54,130 bases of DNA from Stramenopiles sp. TOSAG23-2 (lineage: Eukaryota; Sar). The notes under the pieces are model-generated. The model was not told the DNA's origin. It did no database searches and saw only the letters and a list, made by a program, of their open reading frames with translations. Position numbers and translations under genes: made by a program. Positions 1-10,685 of this stretch are shown here, one piece after another; within the stretch, counting starts at the first letter, position 1, and the number at the start of each line of letters is the position of its first letter. The stretch is from NCBI GenBank assembly GCA_900128395.1, contig LT649261.1:1-54130 (forward strand). The letters are read 5' to 3'.

Positions 1-200
1 CAATGCCAATAACTACAACAGTACAAACAACAACAATGCCAATAACCACTACAGAACAAGCAACAACAACGTCAATAACTACTACAGTACAAACAACAAC
101 AATGCCAATAACTACTACAGAACAAGCAACAACAACGTCAATAACTACAACAGAACAAGCAACAACAACAACCACAGAATTTCCTACAACTACAGTTGCA
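1..200 (+). repeat. Thr-rich coding minisatellite
   Basis: A tandem array encodes alternating blocks of the type MPITTTVQTTT and EQATTTSITTT at the N-terminal end of the membrane receptor. The repeat frame is kept open, so copy-number changes would alter the length of a mucin-like stalk. Confidence 0.8.
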
Positions 201-3173
201 ACAGACGCATTGTGCTCTAATAATCCAGTATGTGACAATTTAGGACTCACTGGTAAATGTTGCCCAACCATAGATGATGTAACTCTCGATTGCTGTGGAA
301 CAACAACAACATCATCTACCACAGAGCAGCCAATAATAATAACAACAACTACTACTGTTATTAAACAAGATAATGTCCGAAAATGTTCAAGTGGTTTAAT
401 TGATTTTCCAATTGATAGCAATACAAATGAAAAAGAAATAGTAGTATACGAGTCAGAATCTCTATCTTCGATGGCGTTTGCAATCGCCGATGTTTATGTA
501 TACCCTAAATGTAAAAACGATTTACAATTTAATTGTCATTCTAAAAATGCGAATGAAGTACAAATAACAGAAATTGATGAAATAATAGAATCGCACCAAC
601 AAATAAGTAATGCTATTGTATCAGCTGATTATAAAGTAAAAGTGAAATATAATATTTCAATTATTGGTGTTAAAGATAATACAAATGGCGATGGTGTAAC
701 TTCAACAATTGTTAACTGTAGCACTAATTATCATTTTTTTAATTTATTTGATGTTAGTAACAATGACATATTACTACCATATTTTGATTTTGATAAACTA
801 CAGGAGGAAACAAAAACGTTTTTATTTGCCGGTGAAACGTTTACGATCTTAGCTAGCAAAAGGTTGAATGGCCCAGTTTTCTTTCCAAATAAAACCCACG
901 TGTATCTTAACTCACATCGTGTTTTAAATGAGAAATTAAATATAAATGCAAATGGACGTATACTTCAAATTGGCGTACCATCAAAAACACAACTTTGTGA
1001 CTCGCCTGAAATGGTCGAATGTGACGTAACATTACGTGTTATAAATTACAATTACATCGATAACAGCAACAAATTGATGCCTGTTAGTGATGAGAAAACC
1101 GTGCATTATATACGAAATCCTTGTCATAACAATCCCGAATGCGAAGCTGTTGTTGATAATTATCGTGATTATCCCAGTGCAAGCTGCCCAGTAGGTTTTG
1201 CTGGAAATTGTAAGGAATGCCCAAGAGGTGCTAGGTGTCCAGGTGGTGAAAGAATTTGGGCACTACCTGGTTTTGCATCTACTGTAGAGCCTTCCATTGC
1301 ACCTGATGGCGAAAAAGTCAGTAATGTAAGGATCGTGGCTTGCGCCGTACCAGCAGAACGTTGTCTTGGTTTTGTAAAATCAGAGGAAAAGGAAGTATGT
1401 GCTGTTGGATATGGTGGTCCAAAATGCGGTGGGTGTCAAGGGGGTTATTATAGCAAACCGGTAGGATCGCGCGAGTGTCAAAATTGCCCAAAAAGAAAGT
1501 CTTCTCTACCGACAGTCATTCTCCTTGCCTTGACATATTTATTTGGAATATTAATCATAGTCTTTATCGTTATTACTTTGGTTTCATATCTCGTTTTAAA
1601 ACGGAATGGTGGTACCCTGAAGGAGGGAATTTCACGTGCAAAAGAATTTATGATATATGTTTGCATTTCAGTAGCGTTGTTAAGCCAAGTATCAAGAGCA
1701 TCATTAGGAAAATTACCTAAATATATGGATTATTTTGCAACGTTTCTTGCTGTATTTCAAATGGACGTTTCAGGTCCTATCAGCCCAGATTGCATAAATG
1801 AACCTTTTTGGCGAGAAACAACATTATTTCAGATTTCGATCGTAACAATTGCATTTTTATCAATTTCCATGTCGAAGCGCCTGCGCTTGAAATATTGCCG
1901 AAGGTGTCGTAATACAATCAACAAAGCAAGGCATGGGACTGCGTTTTGGCTTTGTATATCGTATCCATTAGTGACAAATTTAGTAGTGAAAATATGCCAT
2001 TGCATCCCAATAGTGGAAGGACAGGATACCACTCATGTCTTGGCCGTGAATTCATTGGTAACATGTTATGTAGGAAAGCATAAATTGCCATTTATATTAG
2101 GTCTAATGGTTGGAGTGTTGCATGTTGTATTGTTTCCAATTGTTAGCTTGTTGACAATCTTTTACGTACGTCGAAAATATGTTTCATCATGGGATAGTAA
2201 AGTTTCAAATTTTTTCGATGGTAGACCGATGTGGAAATATTTTTTGCAAAATTCATATTTACCTCAATGGTTTTGGGTAAGGCAAATGGAATTAGGGATA
2301 TTATTTATTTCTACGTTGTGCAATCAAATATTTGCAGAACGTGATGTATTCGCATATTTGATTATCTACATGTTACTTCTTTGTATATCTACATTTGCAT
2401 ATTTTAAAACAAGACCATTTGTAGAGGAGGAACGATGGAAATTACCGGTACGAGTTTATACATTTTTTTGCACAGCTTGGTATGCGATAACAAATTACTT
2501 GTCATCGAATTTAGTGTTAGATCCAGATAAAGAATTTACACGGCTTTTACTTCAATTCATGTCAACAACAACCATGATCTTGTCCTTAATATTGTTCATC
2601 ATATTGATTGTTTGCTACATTAAAACATTGATTGATAGTGCAAAAGTAGGAAAGAAAAAAAAGGATGATCGAAAAAAATATTCTGTGCAATATTCCCAAA
2701 ATCCAATGATGTCTGAGATATCAACATTAGAGATACAAACGGTGGAATTAGGGTCTGCAATTGAAATGTCGAAAATAGATGCGACGTTTTCTGATAATAT
2801 AAATATAGACGGAGAAGGAAGAATTCAAAAGCATGATGAAATGGAGGATGTTTTAAAAGAAGAAGAAAAACTTAAAGTTGAAGTGACGACAACAAAAGAT
2901 AAACAAAAACAACAAAATATGAAAGAACCGAAAAAAATTGGTGGTGGTAGAAGGAAAAAAAAATCAAATCGTAGAAATATAAAACCACCTCCAAATACTA
3001 AAGTAATGGGAACATGGTGGCAGCTTGTAGATGATTCTGGCAGGCCTTATTATTATAATCAACGGGAGGAGATAACACAATGGGAAAAGCCGGACGGATG
3101 GGTCAAATTTATGGCAACTGAACGATTTAACCACCCATCACCTAAACATACACCAAACGAGGGGAATAAATAA
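3..3173 (+). CDS. Multi-pass membrane receptor with Thr-rich ectodomain and C-terminal WW domain (5' end outside window)
   Basis: The frame is open from the first bases of the window, so the true start lies upstream; 1056 residues are visible. The first ~70 residues are a mucin-like Thr/Gln tandem repeat, likely O-glycosylated. A short Cys-rich stretch and a large extracellular region with N-glycosylation sites follow, then a Cys-rich GCC2/GCC3-like module (CPVGFAGNCKECPRGARCPG) near residue 395-490. From about residue 505 there are some nine to ten hydrophobic segments. The tail after residue ~880 is charged and ends in a WW domain near residues 1010-1036 (W, YYY and W positions conserved) that should bind proline motifs in the cytoplasm. 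The membrane part resembles that of the receptor at 34.3-42.6 kb, so the two are probably paralogous families with different ectodomains. Ligand and signalling partner are unknown. Confidence 0.85.
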   Translation: MPITTTVQTTTMPITTTEQATTTSITTTVQTTTMPITTTEQATTTSITTTEQATTTTTEFPTTTVATDALCSNNPVCDNLGLTGKCCPTIDDVTLDCCGTTTTSSTTEQPIIITTTTTVIKQDNVRKCSSGLIDFPIDSNTNEKEIVVYESESLSSMAFAIADVYVYPKCKNDLQFNCHSKNANEVQITEIDEIIESHQQISNAIVSADYKVKVKYNISIIGVKDNTNGDGVTSTIVNCSTNYHFFNLFDVSNNDILLPYFDFDKLQEETKTFLFAGETFTILASKRLNGPVFFPNKTHVYLNSHRVLNEKLNINANGRILQIGVPSKTQLCDSPEMVECDVTLRVINYNYIDNSNKLMPVSDEKTVHYIRNPCHNNPECEAVVDNYRDYPSASCPVGFAGNCKECPRGARCPGGERIWALPGFASTVEPSIAPDGEKVSNVRIVACAVPAERCLGFVKSEEKEVCAVGYGGPKCGGCQGGYYSKPVGSRECQNCPKRKSSLPTVILLALTYLFGILIIVFIVITLVSYLVLKRNGGTLKEGISRAKEFMIYVCISVALLSQVSRASLGKLPKYMDYFATFLAVFQMDVSGPISPDCINEPFWRETTLFQISIVTIAFLSISMSKRLRLKYCRRCRNTINKARHGTAFWLCISYPLVTNLVVKICHCIPIVEGQDTTHVLAVNSLVTCYVGKHKLPFILGLMVGVLHVVLFPIVSLLTIFYVRRKYVSSWDSKVSNFFDGRPMWKYFLQNSYLPQWFWVRQMELGILFISTLCNQIFAERDVFAYLIIYMLLLCISTFAYFKTRPFVEEERWKLPVRVYTFFCTAWYAITNYLSSNLVLDPDKEFTRLLLQFMSTTTMILSLILFIILIVCYIKTLIDSAKVGKKKKDDRKKYSVQYSQNPMMSEISTLEIQTVELGSAIEMSKIDATFSDNINIDGEGRIQKHDEMEDVLKEEEKLKVEVTTTKDKQKQQNMKEPKKIGGGRRKKKSNRRNIKPPPNTKVMGTWWQLVDDSGRPYYYNQREEITQWEKPDGWVKFMATERFNHPSPKHTPNEGNK

Positions 3174-3287
3174 TTAATTACTGTGTATGATAATAGCCTT
3201 AATATAAATACACAGAGAGTAAAATAATAAAATCTGTTTTTTTTCTAAATTAATTAATGAATCGCGCTTTCATGTGTATCATACTTT

Positions 3288-3962
3288 TCACCGCACCATC
3301 ACTCGTTTACCATCTTTATATTCACCAACATACACACCGCCATCAGCATATGTCATTGTACCTTTTCCGTGCATCATACCATCTTTAAAGTCACCATCAT
3401 ATACATTACCACTAGCATATGTATATGTACCTTTTCCATGCATCTTACCACCTATATATTCGCCAACATATACAGTACCATCAGGATGTGTACAAGTACC
3501 TTTTCCATGTCTCTTATCATCTTTAAATTCACCAACATATACATGACCACTATCATACGTATATGTACCTTTTCCATGGGATTTACCATCTTTAAAGTCA
3601 CCAACATATACACTACCACTACCATATGTATATGTACCTTTTCCATCTCTAATACCATTTTTATATTCACCAACATATACATCACCATCAGTCGTTGTAC
3701 ACGTGGCATCATGTACATTATCACTAGCATGCACTGTGGTTGGGCTGGAGAGAGCAGACGAAACGTGTGATGGCCAGAAAGGTCCCTTTTGGTGTTGGGG
3801 ATCCGATCCAGGAAAAAAGTATAGCTCTGATCCTACCAATATAATTTCTTCTGCGTGCACAAACAACTGCTTTAAAGACTTTCCACCGGCTGAAGAACTA
3901 ATGTGCGCAGAAGACACATGCTCCGCTGCCACTACAGCTGAACGATATGAAGAAGGTGGCAA
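3288..3962 (-). CDS. MORN-repeat protein
   Basis: The 224-residue protein ends in five full and one partial MORN repeats (residues ~95-224), each of the form VYVGEYKDGKxHGKGTYTY followed by a short turn. MORN arrays form an elongated beta sheet that commonly tethers proteins to membranes or the ciliary apparatus. The N-terminal ~90 residues show no recognised domain and no signal peptide. The start chosen is the first ATG of the open frame; a start a little downstream is possible. The gene converges on the receptor at 3-3173 and diverges from the GPCR fragment at 3998, with only 35 bases between them. It could be a free-standing scaffold protein; no enzyme domain is attached. Confidence 0.8.
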   Translation of the reverse strand: MPPSSYRSAVVAAEHVSSAHISSSAGGKSLKQLFVHAEEIILVGSELYFFPGSDPQHQKGPFWPSHVSSALSSPTTVHASDNVHDATCTTTDGDVYVGEYKNGIRDGKGTYTYGSGSVYVGDFKDGKSHGKGTYTYDSGHVYVGEFKDDKRHGKGTCTHPDGTVYVGEYIGGKMHGKGTYTYASGNVYDGDFKDGMMHGKGTMTYADGGVYVGEYKDGKRVMVR

Positions 3963-3997
3963 AATTGCCTCTGTTGTATTGAATAACCAAACTTTTA

Positions 3998-4480
3998 ATG
4001 GCTTCTAATAGAAGAATGAGTAAGCGTCGTGGCGCAAGAGAAGCTAGGTACATGGTTTATAAAACGGTAATAGGTTTATCATTTGCTATGATATATTGCA
4101 TAGTTTGGACGATTGTTGAGTGGAATAATTCCAGTGAACCACAGCTTAAATTTTCTACTCTTGATGTGGACGAAAAAAACATATTTATTTACAGAGCACA
4201 TTGCGAAATCTATACAGGCACGAATGAGACTGATTGGTTTAGATTAATAATTACTTGCTTGGAAGCTTCCCTATTACTTTATGGCGTTAAATTAGCTATG
4301 GCCAATCGAAATGTTCATGTGAAAAAATTTAATAGTAGCAAGGCAATTGCATTTGCCTTGTATAATATAATGTTTTCACAGGCCATTCCATTGTTGTTAA
4401 AATTAGAGATTATAAGGTTTGAGGGTGATGGCAGTAGCATTGACTTATTTTTTGGAATGGCTCTATGGTGGAGTACCTAA
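3998..4480 (+). pseudogene. Fragment of a class C (GABA-B-like) GPCR
   Basis: The 160-residue frame matches only the middle of a class C 7TM domain. It has a basic intracellular loop 2, TM4 (residues ~18-40, ending IVWTIVEWN), an extracellular loop with the conserved Cys (YRAHCEI), TM5 (~82-100), the loop-3 motif FNSSKAIAFALYNI typical of the family, and TM6. There is no Venus-flytrap ligand domain, no TM1-3 and no complete TM7. Upstream DNA is occupied by a divergent MORN gene within 40 bases. Just after the stop, another reading frame encodes VPKI, which resembles the usual end of TM7, so a frameshift may have removed TM7. I read it as a truncated relic. A missed set of upstream exons is unlikely given the neighbour. 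Confidence 0.55.
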
Positions 4481-5433
4481 AATTACAAACAGTGGTACTA
4501 GCGCAACGCTATCTGTAGATTTTTTTTCTTTGATTTTCTTTCTTTCACCGTAATGATATCAATTCAATATACAGTATGTCGTACGATTATATAAAAGGTT
4601 TTAATCTGGATATGGTAACGATTCAATTCTTTATTATATATATGTATATATCTATGTGTGTGTGTGTGTCATATGTACGTCGTCGAATTTGTTTATGATT
4701 TGTATTATTTTTCGAAATTGTATTATTTTGAATGTGTTTTTTGTCATTATCGATCATCTGGTCATTGGTTATGTCAGTTTCAATTTTTTTGCACATTTTC
4801 AATCAAAAAGGTTTTTTATTTCATTTATAGGAAGTGTACCAGGTACTGTACCGAAGTAGAAGGCCAGAAGGGAAGGTTTCTTAGCTATTCCTTATATACT
4901 GTACTTATGTACACATCACTCTCACACAACTCCAATTTTGATCTCATTTATTCCCTATACTGTGTAGTTTTAATTTTTATTTATAAATCGGTGTGGACTC
5001 CACAATTTACAGGATCAAATACCTTAAACGAAGTTTTGTAACGAGGCAACTATCACTATATATTATATTACCACAGGTATATGAACAAAAAGAACTTCGT
5101 GATTCATGTGGTGGTTTGCCAGTTGCTGGTTTGCCAGTTTGCAAACCAGCAAAGCTGGAAAGCCAGAAAGCCAGAAAGCACCAACCACCAGCAGCAGCCA
5201 ACCTAAAGCAATGGGTGCAATGCTAAAAACCAGCCAACAACAACAAAAAAAAAAGAAAAGAATTGTGCAATTATTCTTTCTGTCAAATTTAAAAAAAAAA
5301 AAAAACACAACATATATTGTGTGAACAGGAATTACAATACTTGCGGTGAATCGCATTGTTGGAGAGACCGCACTTCGTTGCTTGTTGCTTCGGGATAGAC
5401 GCGACACTCCTTCCGTTTGAAACGATTGTGGCC
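4481..5433. other. Intergenic region with a GT microsatellite and a small hairpin
   Basis: This 950-base stretch holds a short GT run near 4653-4667, a low-complexity region rich in CCAG/CCAACC near 5150-5205 and two A-runs near 5247-5300. Short open frames here have no coding character. A 10-bp perfect hairpin lies at 5125-5150. The 3' part must contain the promoter of the LRR gene that starts near 5434. Confidence 0.5.
5125..5150. repeat. Perfect 10-bp inverted repeat
   Basis: GCTGGTTTGC at 5125-5134 is complementary to GCAAACCAGC at 5141-5150, with a 6-base loop. It sits in a region of CCAGC/GCTGG-rich imperfect repeats upstream of the LRR gene. No function can be assigned. Confidence 0.6.
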
Positions 5434-7919
5434 ATGGCTAGAGAAAAAGTTACGCGACAGGGTAAGTTATCAACTTATATTGGGTTAATTTTGAACGCTG
5501 ATCTTATTATTCTTTCGCTGTTACTTTTTAGTGTATGTGCAGGGCATTTTTTTGTTTATTACGAGCGTACTGCGTACCTAAGAGTTTTCGGGCGGCCATA
5601 TGTATTCTTGCATCTTTTAGTATCAATATTTTCACTGTATCCCATCATAAAATATCACGTGCTCATGTTAATGCATATACTGTGTATTGAACGTAAAGAA
5701 AAAAATAAAAAGGATACCTCCAAAGATGACGATGTTATCGTCTTAGAACTACAAGACATGTCAAACAGTAGCGCCAGCCGTGAAAGTAGCCAAAGCAAAG
5801 AAATGAACCAGGAAAAAAGTAGTAGTATTGATAAAAATTGTCCACTATTACTTTACATGTATAAACTTTTCTTGGAATTTTATGTTGTGGATGGTAAATA
5901 TTACATTCATCAACTATATCTCTGTAAATTTTATGAGCTGGCGTATCAATTTTATAGTATCGTATATATTTATACGTGTTCATTCCCAACAGTGTTCAAT
6001 GTTATATTTGCTGGAATTTTAGGTACTGACTCATTGATTAATGGTATTTTAACTTGGCGATTGGTTGACACTACAGTTGCGCGAGATAGACTGTTAATTT
6101 GGCATATAATTGCCGATTTTGCGTATTTATGCATTCCCAATTTTTTATTGTATTACGGTTACCATATACCGTTGAGTGTTGAAACCAGTATAATTTTGAC
6201 AGTCCCAACCACTCTTTTTATATTGCTTCGTATCCTGGAAGTGATGAACAATTTTATAAGAATCGATTTGATACGAATAAAGCAATTAAAGAAGGATTGT
6301 GCCACCGAGTCAAACTCCGATGCCAACGAACGTTCTATGAAACGACGCTTTTCTATCTTTCGAGCCTCATTAGCAGAGCCATTGCTTCTAGTTGAAAAGA
6401 AGCAGTTTCATCATTTCAATGGTATATTCCGTAGTGTTGCTATTGAGATCTTATTGATGGTTTCTGGGTTTATGTTTTCAGTTGCCTTAGCTCAAAGTTT
6501 ACAAGTAATTGGAAATAAAACATTTTTCGAGGAATGCATTAAGATATACGATACCGAAGAGATGAATGTAAACTTGTATAAACATTGTGTATCAGAAGCA
6601 GCATTTTGTCAAAACTTATTTCAACCAGCATGCGATTGTTTGCACGTAAGCTTATCAGACTATAACCACACGAGGCTACCGAGTAATAGCAAGTACATGA
6701 AAAGCTTAAGGATTTTAAAAGTTACTGATGGCAGGTTGCACAGATTGCCAGAATCATTTGGATTTAATCACCAGTTACTTGTGAAGTTGCATATTGAAAA
6801 TAATTTTATTGAAAAACTCCCGGAAAGTATTTGCTCTTTGAAGAATTTATTGTACCTCTATTTGCCACAAAACTTGTTGGAAGAGTTGCCCCATTGTATT
6901 GGTGAATTGGAAAGCATGGTTCGTTTAGTGGCATTTCGAAACAACATCAAATTGTTACCAGAATCAATTGGTCGTTTAGAAAATAATTTATTGCATATTC
7001 TGATATGTAAGTGAATATTATTATCCGCAGTTACGTTTTCTTCCTTATACAGTTTCCTAACACACACATATTTATAATCATCTACCATTTCCCGTTATGC
7101 CAATACACAGCACAAAATCGTATAACTCGATTGCCGGAAAGCATTGGCAATTTAAAATTTCTTATTGATTTTGATGCCAGCCAAAATTTATTAGAAGAGT
7201 TGCCAGAAACAATGGGGAAGTTGAATTCTTTGTTGAATTTAATACTGTTTCAGAATAAATTGAAGAAACTTTCAAATTCATCATTGCGAGAAAAATACTT
7301 AAATTTAAGAAAGCTTATTGTTCATACAAATAAGTTAAGTTCTGTTCATGGCTTAGAGAATATAGAGTCCCTGGAAACATTGGATTTATCTTTTAATGAT
7401 TTGCATGATTCTAAGTTGTATGTATTATTTATTTATTTGCGTAATATGAAACATTTATCTGTTCGAAACAATGGCTTGGAAGAGTTGCCAAATGATATAA
7501 ATGCAATGTCAAATTTGCAGTTTATTGATGCGCGGAACAACAAACTAGAGAAATTACCAACGAAAATCGGTCATCTGCGTAATTTGAAAGACTTGTATGT
7601 TGCTGGAAATAGTATTTGCTCTAATATGAACAACGAAGAAATAATGATTGCTTACGATTTACCAAATGGTATTAATAAGCTGGCTTTATGTACAAAGCAG
7701 TGTGCCACTACGTGTTTAAACAAACATCTGAGTGATAATATTTGTGATGACCCAAGTATTGTTAGTTTTTTTCGCGCAGTCGATCCTGCATTTAGATATG
7801 CGTTCACAAGTAGTCTTAGCATTAGGCCAAATAAAACGGAGCATCGACAATACAATTATGCCAGTGGCCGCGGTTGTAACGTAGCTACATGTCAATATGA
7901 CAAAGGAGATTGTTTGTAA
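5434..7919 (+). CDS. LRR membrane protein with C-terminal Notch/LNR-like motif (one intron)
   Basis: Two open frames join across an intron at 7007-7110 (GTAAGT donor, CACAG acceptor, CCTAAC internal element), which restores an unbroken LRR. The chosen start at 5434 sits in a GCCATGG context; an in-frame ATG exists at 5356. The product is ~793 residues. The N-terminal half has several membrane spans and charged cytoplasmic loops. Then come about nine leucine-rich repeats with the LPESIGxLxxL signature, and last a Cys-rich end with the LNR-type spacing CNVATCQYDKGDC. Large multi-pass proteins of this LRR plus LNR layout are, to my knowledge, typical of oomycetes and other stramenopiles. The LRRs are likely extracellular and used for ligand or adhesion recognition. 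The ligand is unknown. Confidence 0.8.
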
Positions 7920-7938
7920 GAGTAAGCCGTCCGCCGTA

Positions 7939-8180
7939 TTATAATAATACCTAAGGTAATATATAATAGTATGTCATAGAATATCATACTAGGAAATAAT
8001 AAAAATTTAAATTATAAATTTATAGTAAGCGTACATTTAAAATATATATAGATCTACTAATTATAATAATACCTAAGGTAATATATAATAGTATGTCATA
8101 GAATATCATACTAGAAATAATAAAAATTTAAATTATAAATTTATAAGTAGCGTACATTTAAAATATATATAGATCTACTA
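7939..8180. repeat. Two-copy tandem repeat, 122-bp period
   Basis: The copies at about 7939-8060 and 8061-8180 differ by only a few bases and small indels. They begin TTATAATAATACCTAAGG and end near ATATAGATCTACTA. They lie directly 3' of the LRR gene and have no coding potential. Confidence 0.85.
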
Positions 8181-8489
8181 CTATGTCATCTAGAGCTCTA
8201 TCCTTTCAATTTCAATGGTATTCCCATGTACCTGTATTTAGGCAGGGCTTGCCAAAAAAATTAATAATAATAATAATCCTAAATAAAAATTAATCAATAA
8301 ATTCAAATGATCACGTACACATGAGTGTCGTTGTCGTCATGCATATATATATTTCTATCTAAATACAAGAAGTTTTTTTGAGAGGATATTAAACATAATT
8401 TTACAACAATCGAATAGTGTGTATATATATGTAACAGAAAAAACGGTTTGAAGATTATATATGGTGTAATATTTAAAATAATATATTCT
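8181..8489. other. AT-rich intergenic DNA
   Basis: Low-complexity AT sequence with short TAA and ATAT runs. Open frames here are short and on the minus strand (8303-8512), with no recognisable protein features. Confidence 0.4.
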
Positions 8490-8873
8490 AATTTTACAAC
8501 AACGATACCCACAATAATATTAATAGCGAGGAAATAGAGGAAGAGGAGGACATGAATGAAGAGGAAAAAGAGAAAGAATTAAAAAGAATAGAAAAACAAA
8601 TTAAAGATAGTCGTGAAAGATCACTTCGTCTATTTAAATATATGCTATCTGTGGAAAAAGATAAAAAGGATGAAAACAATTCCATCGGTAGTCCAGAGAA
8701 ACGTTTAATACAAAAGATTGCATTGAATTTAAAAATGACAGATTGGGAGGATGCAATACAGAAATTAAAATCACCGGGTACTTAAGAAAGTTGGCGCAGC
8801 ATGGGATGAATAAAGGTACATTTGCTTTCAGCATTTTTGCTGTGTTTGTTTTGGGAGGATAACTTTTTTAAAT
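8490..8873 (+). pseudogene. Short acidic/coiled-coil gene fragment, possibly frameshifted
   Basis: A frame from 8552 encodes 77 residues of charged helix (EEEKEKELKRIEKQ, then TDWEDAIQKL). The acidic run extends in frame upstream of the ATG as far as a TAA near 8490, which suggests an older, longer protein. Just before the TAA at 8785 the reading may continue in the -1 frame as YLRKLAQHGMNKG and a hydrophobic end to about 8870. This mix of coding-like sequence, a missing start and a shifted tail fits a decaying gene or an internal exon of a gene I cannot assemble. No family is recognised. Confidence 0.3.
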
Positions 8874-8979
8874 TTTATTAAACATTTTATATATATAAAT
8901 AAAGATTTGCATTTATTTCATTTATTTACAGGTATTTTACCTGGTATAATAGCAAGGTGCGGTAGTATGATATTATTTA

Positions 8980-9155
8980 TATTAGAATTATATTTCAAGA
9001 TATTGTGAATTATATACAGCCGTAGAAATTAAGGTATATAATAATGATGAAATTTTTCTAAATCAGGTATTAGAATTATATTTCAAGATATTGTGAATTA
9101 TATACAGCCGTAGAAATTAAGGTATATAATAATGATGAAATTTTTCTAAATCAGG
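8980..9155. repeat. Exact two-copy tandem repeat, 88-bp period
   Basis: The copies at 8980-9067 and 9068-9155 appear identical, each starting TATTAGAATTATATTTC and ending AAATCAGG. Identity over 88 bp implies a recent duplication. The stretch from there to 9591 is otherwise AT-rich and serves as the upstream region of the secreted Cys-rich protein. Around 9280-9305 there is a CACGTGCACACG-type palindromic cluster. Confidence 0.85.
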
Positions 9156-9591
9156 CTATAACAGGGTATTTGATAGACGACTATGGTTGCATATAGTATA
9201 TTTAAAACCATACTTACTATAATATACGAGTCATATTATATTTATGATTTTTCAGCACATTTATAGGCATCACAAGTGCACACGTGCACACGTCATGTGC
9301 ATGTGATTCGGATGAACAAATATCTATAATAGCATAGAAATAGTATTAAATATCAATATTGTTTCAGCTACTAATATCTTTAATTGCTCTTCTTTCTATA
9401 AAATTTATTGAAGCTTTATTTACATATACATAGTAGAAATGCAGATTTCTACACATACAAAGCAGAACAACCAACGAAAAGAACATTTAATAAACAACAC
9501 AAGTTTATTAATAAACAATAATACGAAAGTTAAAGAAATAATAACAAACAACAAAAACAACAACAAAACAAACAACAACAACTATTACAAG

Positions 9592-10599
9592 ATGTTTAAA
9601 AATGGAATCATTGTTTTGATGATAGCAACTACAATGGTAGTATCATCAACAGCACAAGATGGTTATAAGGTTGGTATTGAATTTACACACAGATGGGACG
9701 AGATGGACCAGGAAGAAAGCAATGGTCCTAAACATCAACTTTTACGTAACCACATTGCGAAATACAACCAAGACCAAAGTGATGAAAACGTTGGTGGTGG
9801 TAAAGTTTACGGCGATCAACTTTTACGTAACCACATTGCGAAATACAACCAAGACCAAAGTGATGAAAACGTTGGTGGTGGTAAAGTTTACGGCGAATAC
9901 AACAAAGGACCATACAAAGCAGGTGCTGAATATACTTGGGATGAAGATGCTAATGATGATGTTGGTGGTGGTCGTGTATACGGCGAATACAACAAAGGAC
10001 CATACAAAGCAGGTGCTGAATACAACTGGGATGAGGCAGAAGAAAATGTTGGTGCTGCCCCTCATTGGACAGTTCTAAAATGGTTGATTAAAGCGGATAT
10101 GAGACGATGCACAGCTTGTGGTGGCCTTTGTGAAAAAACAATGATGGATAAAAGAAATAAGATGTGTCATTGTGTACAAGATGCACGTTGTATGGTAGAT
10201 TGCCGAAATGGTGGAGATTGCTTATATCGTGGTAACCGACGACTTTCAACTGCAGTAAAACGTAGAAAATTAGGCAGAGTTTCAGCAAATTGTTATTTTA
10301 CACAACAAAGATTATGCGGTTATTGTGGAGGTTCAAACGAATGTCGCATGAAATGCAATAAAAAAAATGAAAAAAAATTACGAAAAGCTTGTGGATACAG
10401 AAGATTGATGCATTCGGTAAAAAATGGAAGAGGAAGAAGTTTAAGAAGAAGATTAATCGAACAAACACCAGCTGTACGTTACATGGCAAACAATTGCAAA
10501 TGGGGTTGTAGATTTACAGAAAAGCAATTTATTAAAAAATTTGGAAGACGAGATGCAATGTATGCAATCAACAACAGAAGAAGTATTAACTATAAGTAA
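9592..10599 (+). CDS. Secreted basic Cys-rich protein with internal tandem repeats
   Basis: I chose the ATG at 9592 over the in-frame ATG at 9439 because it opens a clear signal peptide (MFKNGIIVLMIATTMVVSS, cleavage near AQDG). The extra 51 codons upstream are Asn/Lys-rich and look like translated 5' UTR. The mature ~315 residues start with four glycine/tyrosine repeats. Two copies contain LLRNHIAKYNQDQSDENVGG and come from an 81-bp tandem duplication; two contain EYNKGPYKAGAEY. The C-terminal part is strongly basic with about 18 cysteines in CxxC and CxC spacing (MRRCTACGGLC, CHCVQDARC, LCGYCGGSNEC). One stretch ends CRNGGDC, resembling an LNR end. No enzyme family is recognised. It may be a cell-wall, scale or extracellular-matrix protein. 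A toxin or effector role is possible but unsupported. Confidence 0.75.
   Translation: MFKNGIIVLMIATTMVVSSTAQDGYKVGIEFTHRWDEMDQEESNGPKHQLLRNHIAKYNQDQSDENVGGGKVYGDQLLRNHIAKYNQDQSDENVGGGKVYGEYNKGPYKAGAEYTWDEDANDDVGGGRVYGEYNKGPYKAGAEYNWDEAEENVGAAPHWTVLKWLIKADMRRCTACGGLCEKTMMDKRNKMCHCVQDARCMVDCRNGGDCLYRGNRRLSTAVKRRKLGRVSANCYFTQQRLCGYCGGSNECRMKCNKKNEKKLRKACGYRRLMHSVKNGRGRSLRRRLIEQTPAVRYMANNCKWGCRFTEKQFIKKFGRRDAMYAINNRRSINYK
9734..9897 (+). repeat. 81-bp exact tandem duplication inside a CDS
   Basis: The segment from 9734 recurs at 9815 with no mismatch that I can see, including the third codon positions. Because 81 is divisible by three, the frame is preserved and 27 residues are duplicated. Perfect identity implies a very recent event or gene conversion. 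Confidence 0.85.
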
Positions 10600-10685
10600 G
10601 AGGATGTTTCATCATACAGGTATCATATGATGGTATGCATATATCCTAATATATCATGTATATATATATACCCTACAAATATCTA

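Noticed and set aside
3703-4008. Plus-strand 101-codon frame (antisense to the MORN gene 5' part)
   Set aside because: It overlaps the MORN gene on the opposite strand and has no recognisable protein features; the MORN repeats settle the strand.
4656-5324. Several short plus and minus frames between the GPCR fragment and the LRR gene
   Set aside because: They translate AT or CAG-rich low-complexity DNA, overlap each other in different frames and lack any domain.
10088-10489. RxLR or similar effector motif in the secreted Cys-rich protein
   Set aside because: Arg/Lys/Leu runs such as RRLS and SLRRRL occur, but they lie far from the signal peptide and lack the expected motif context.
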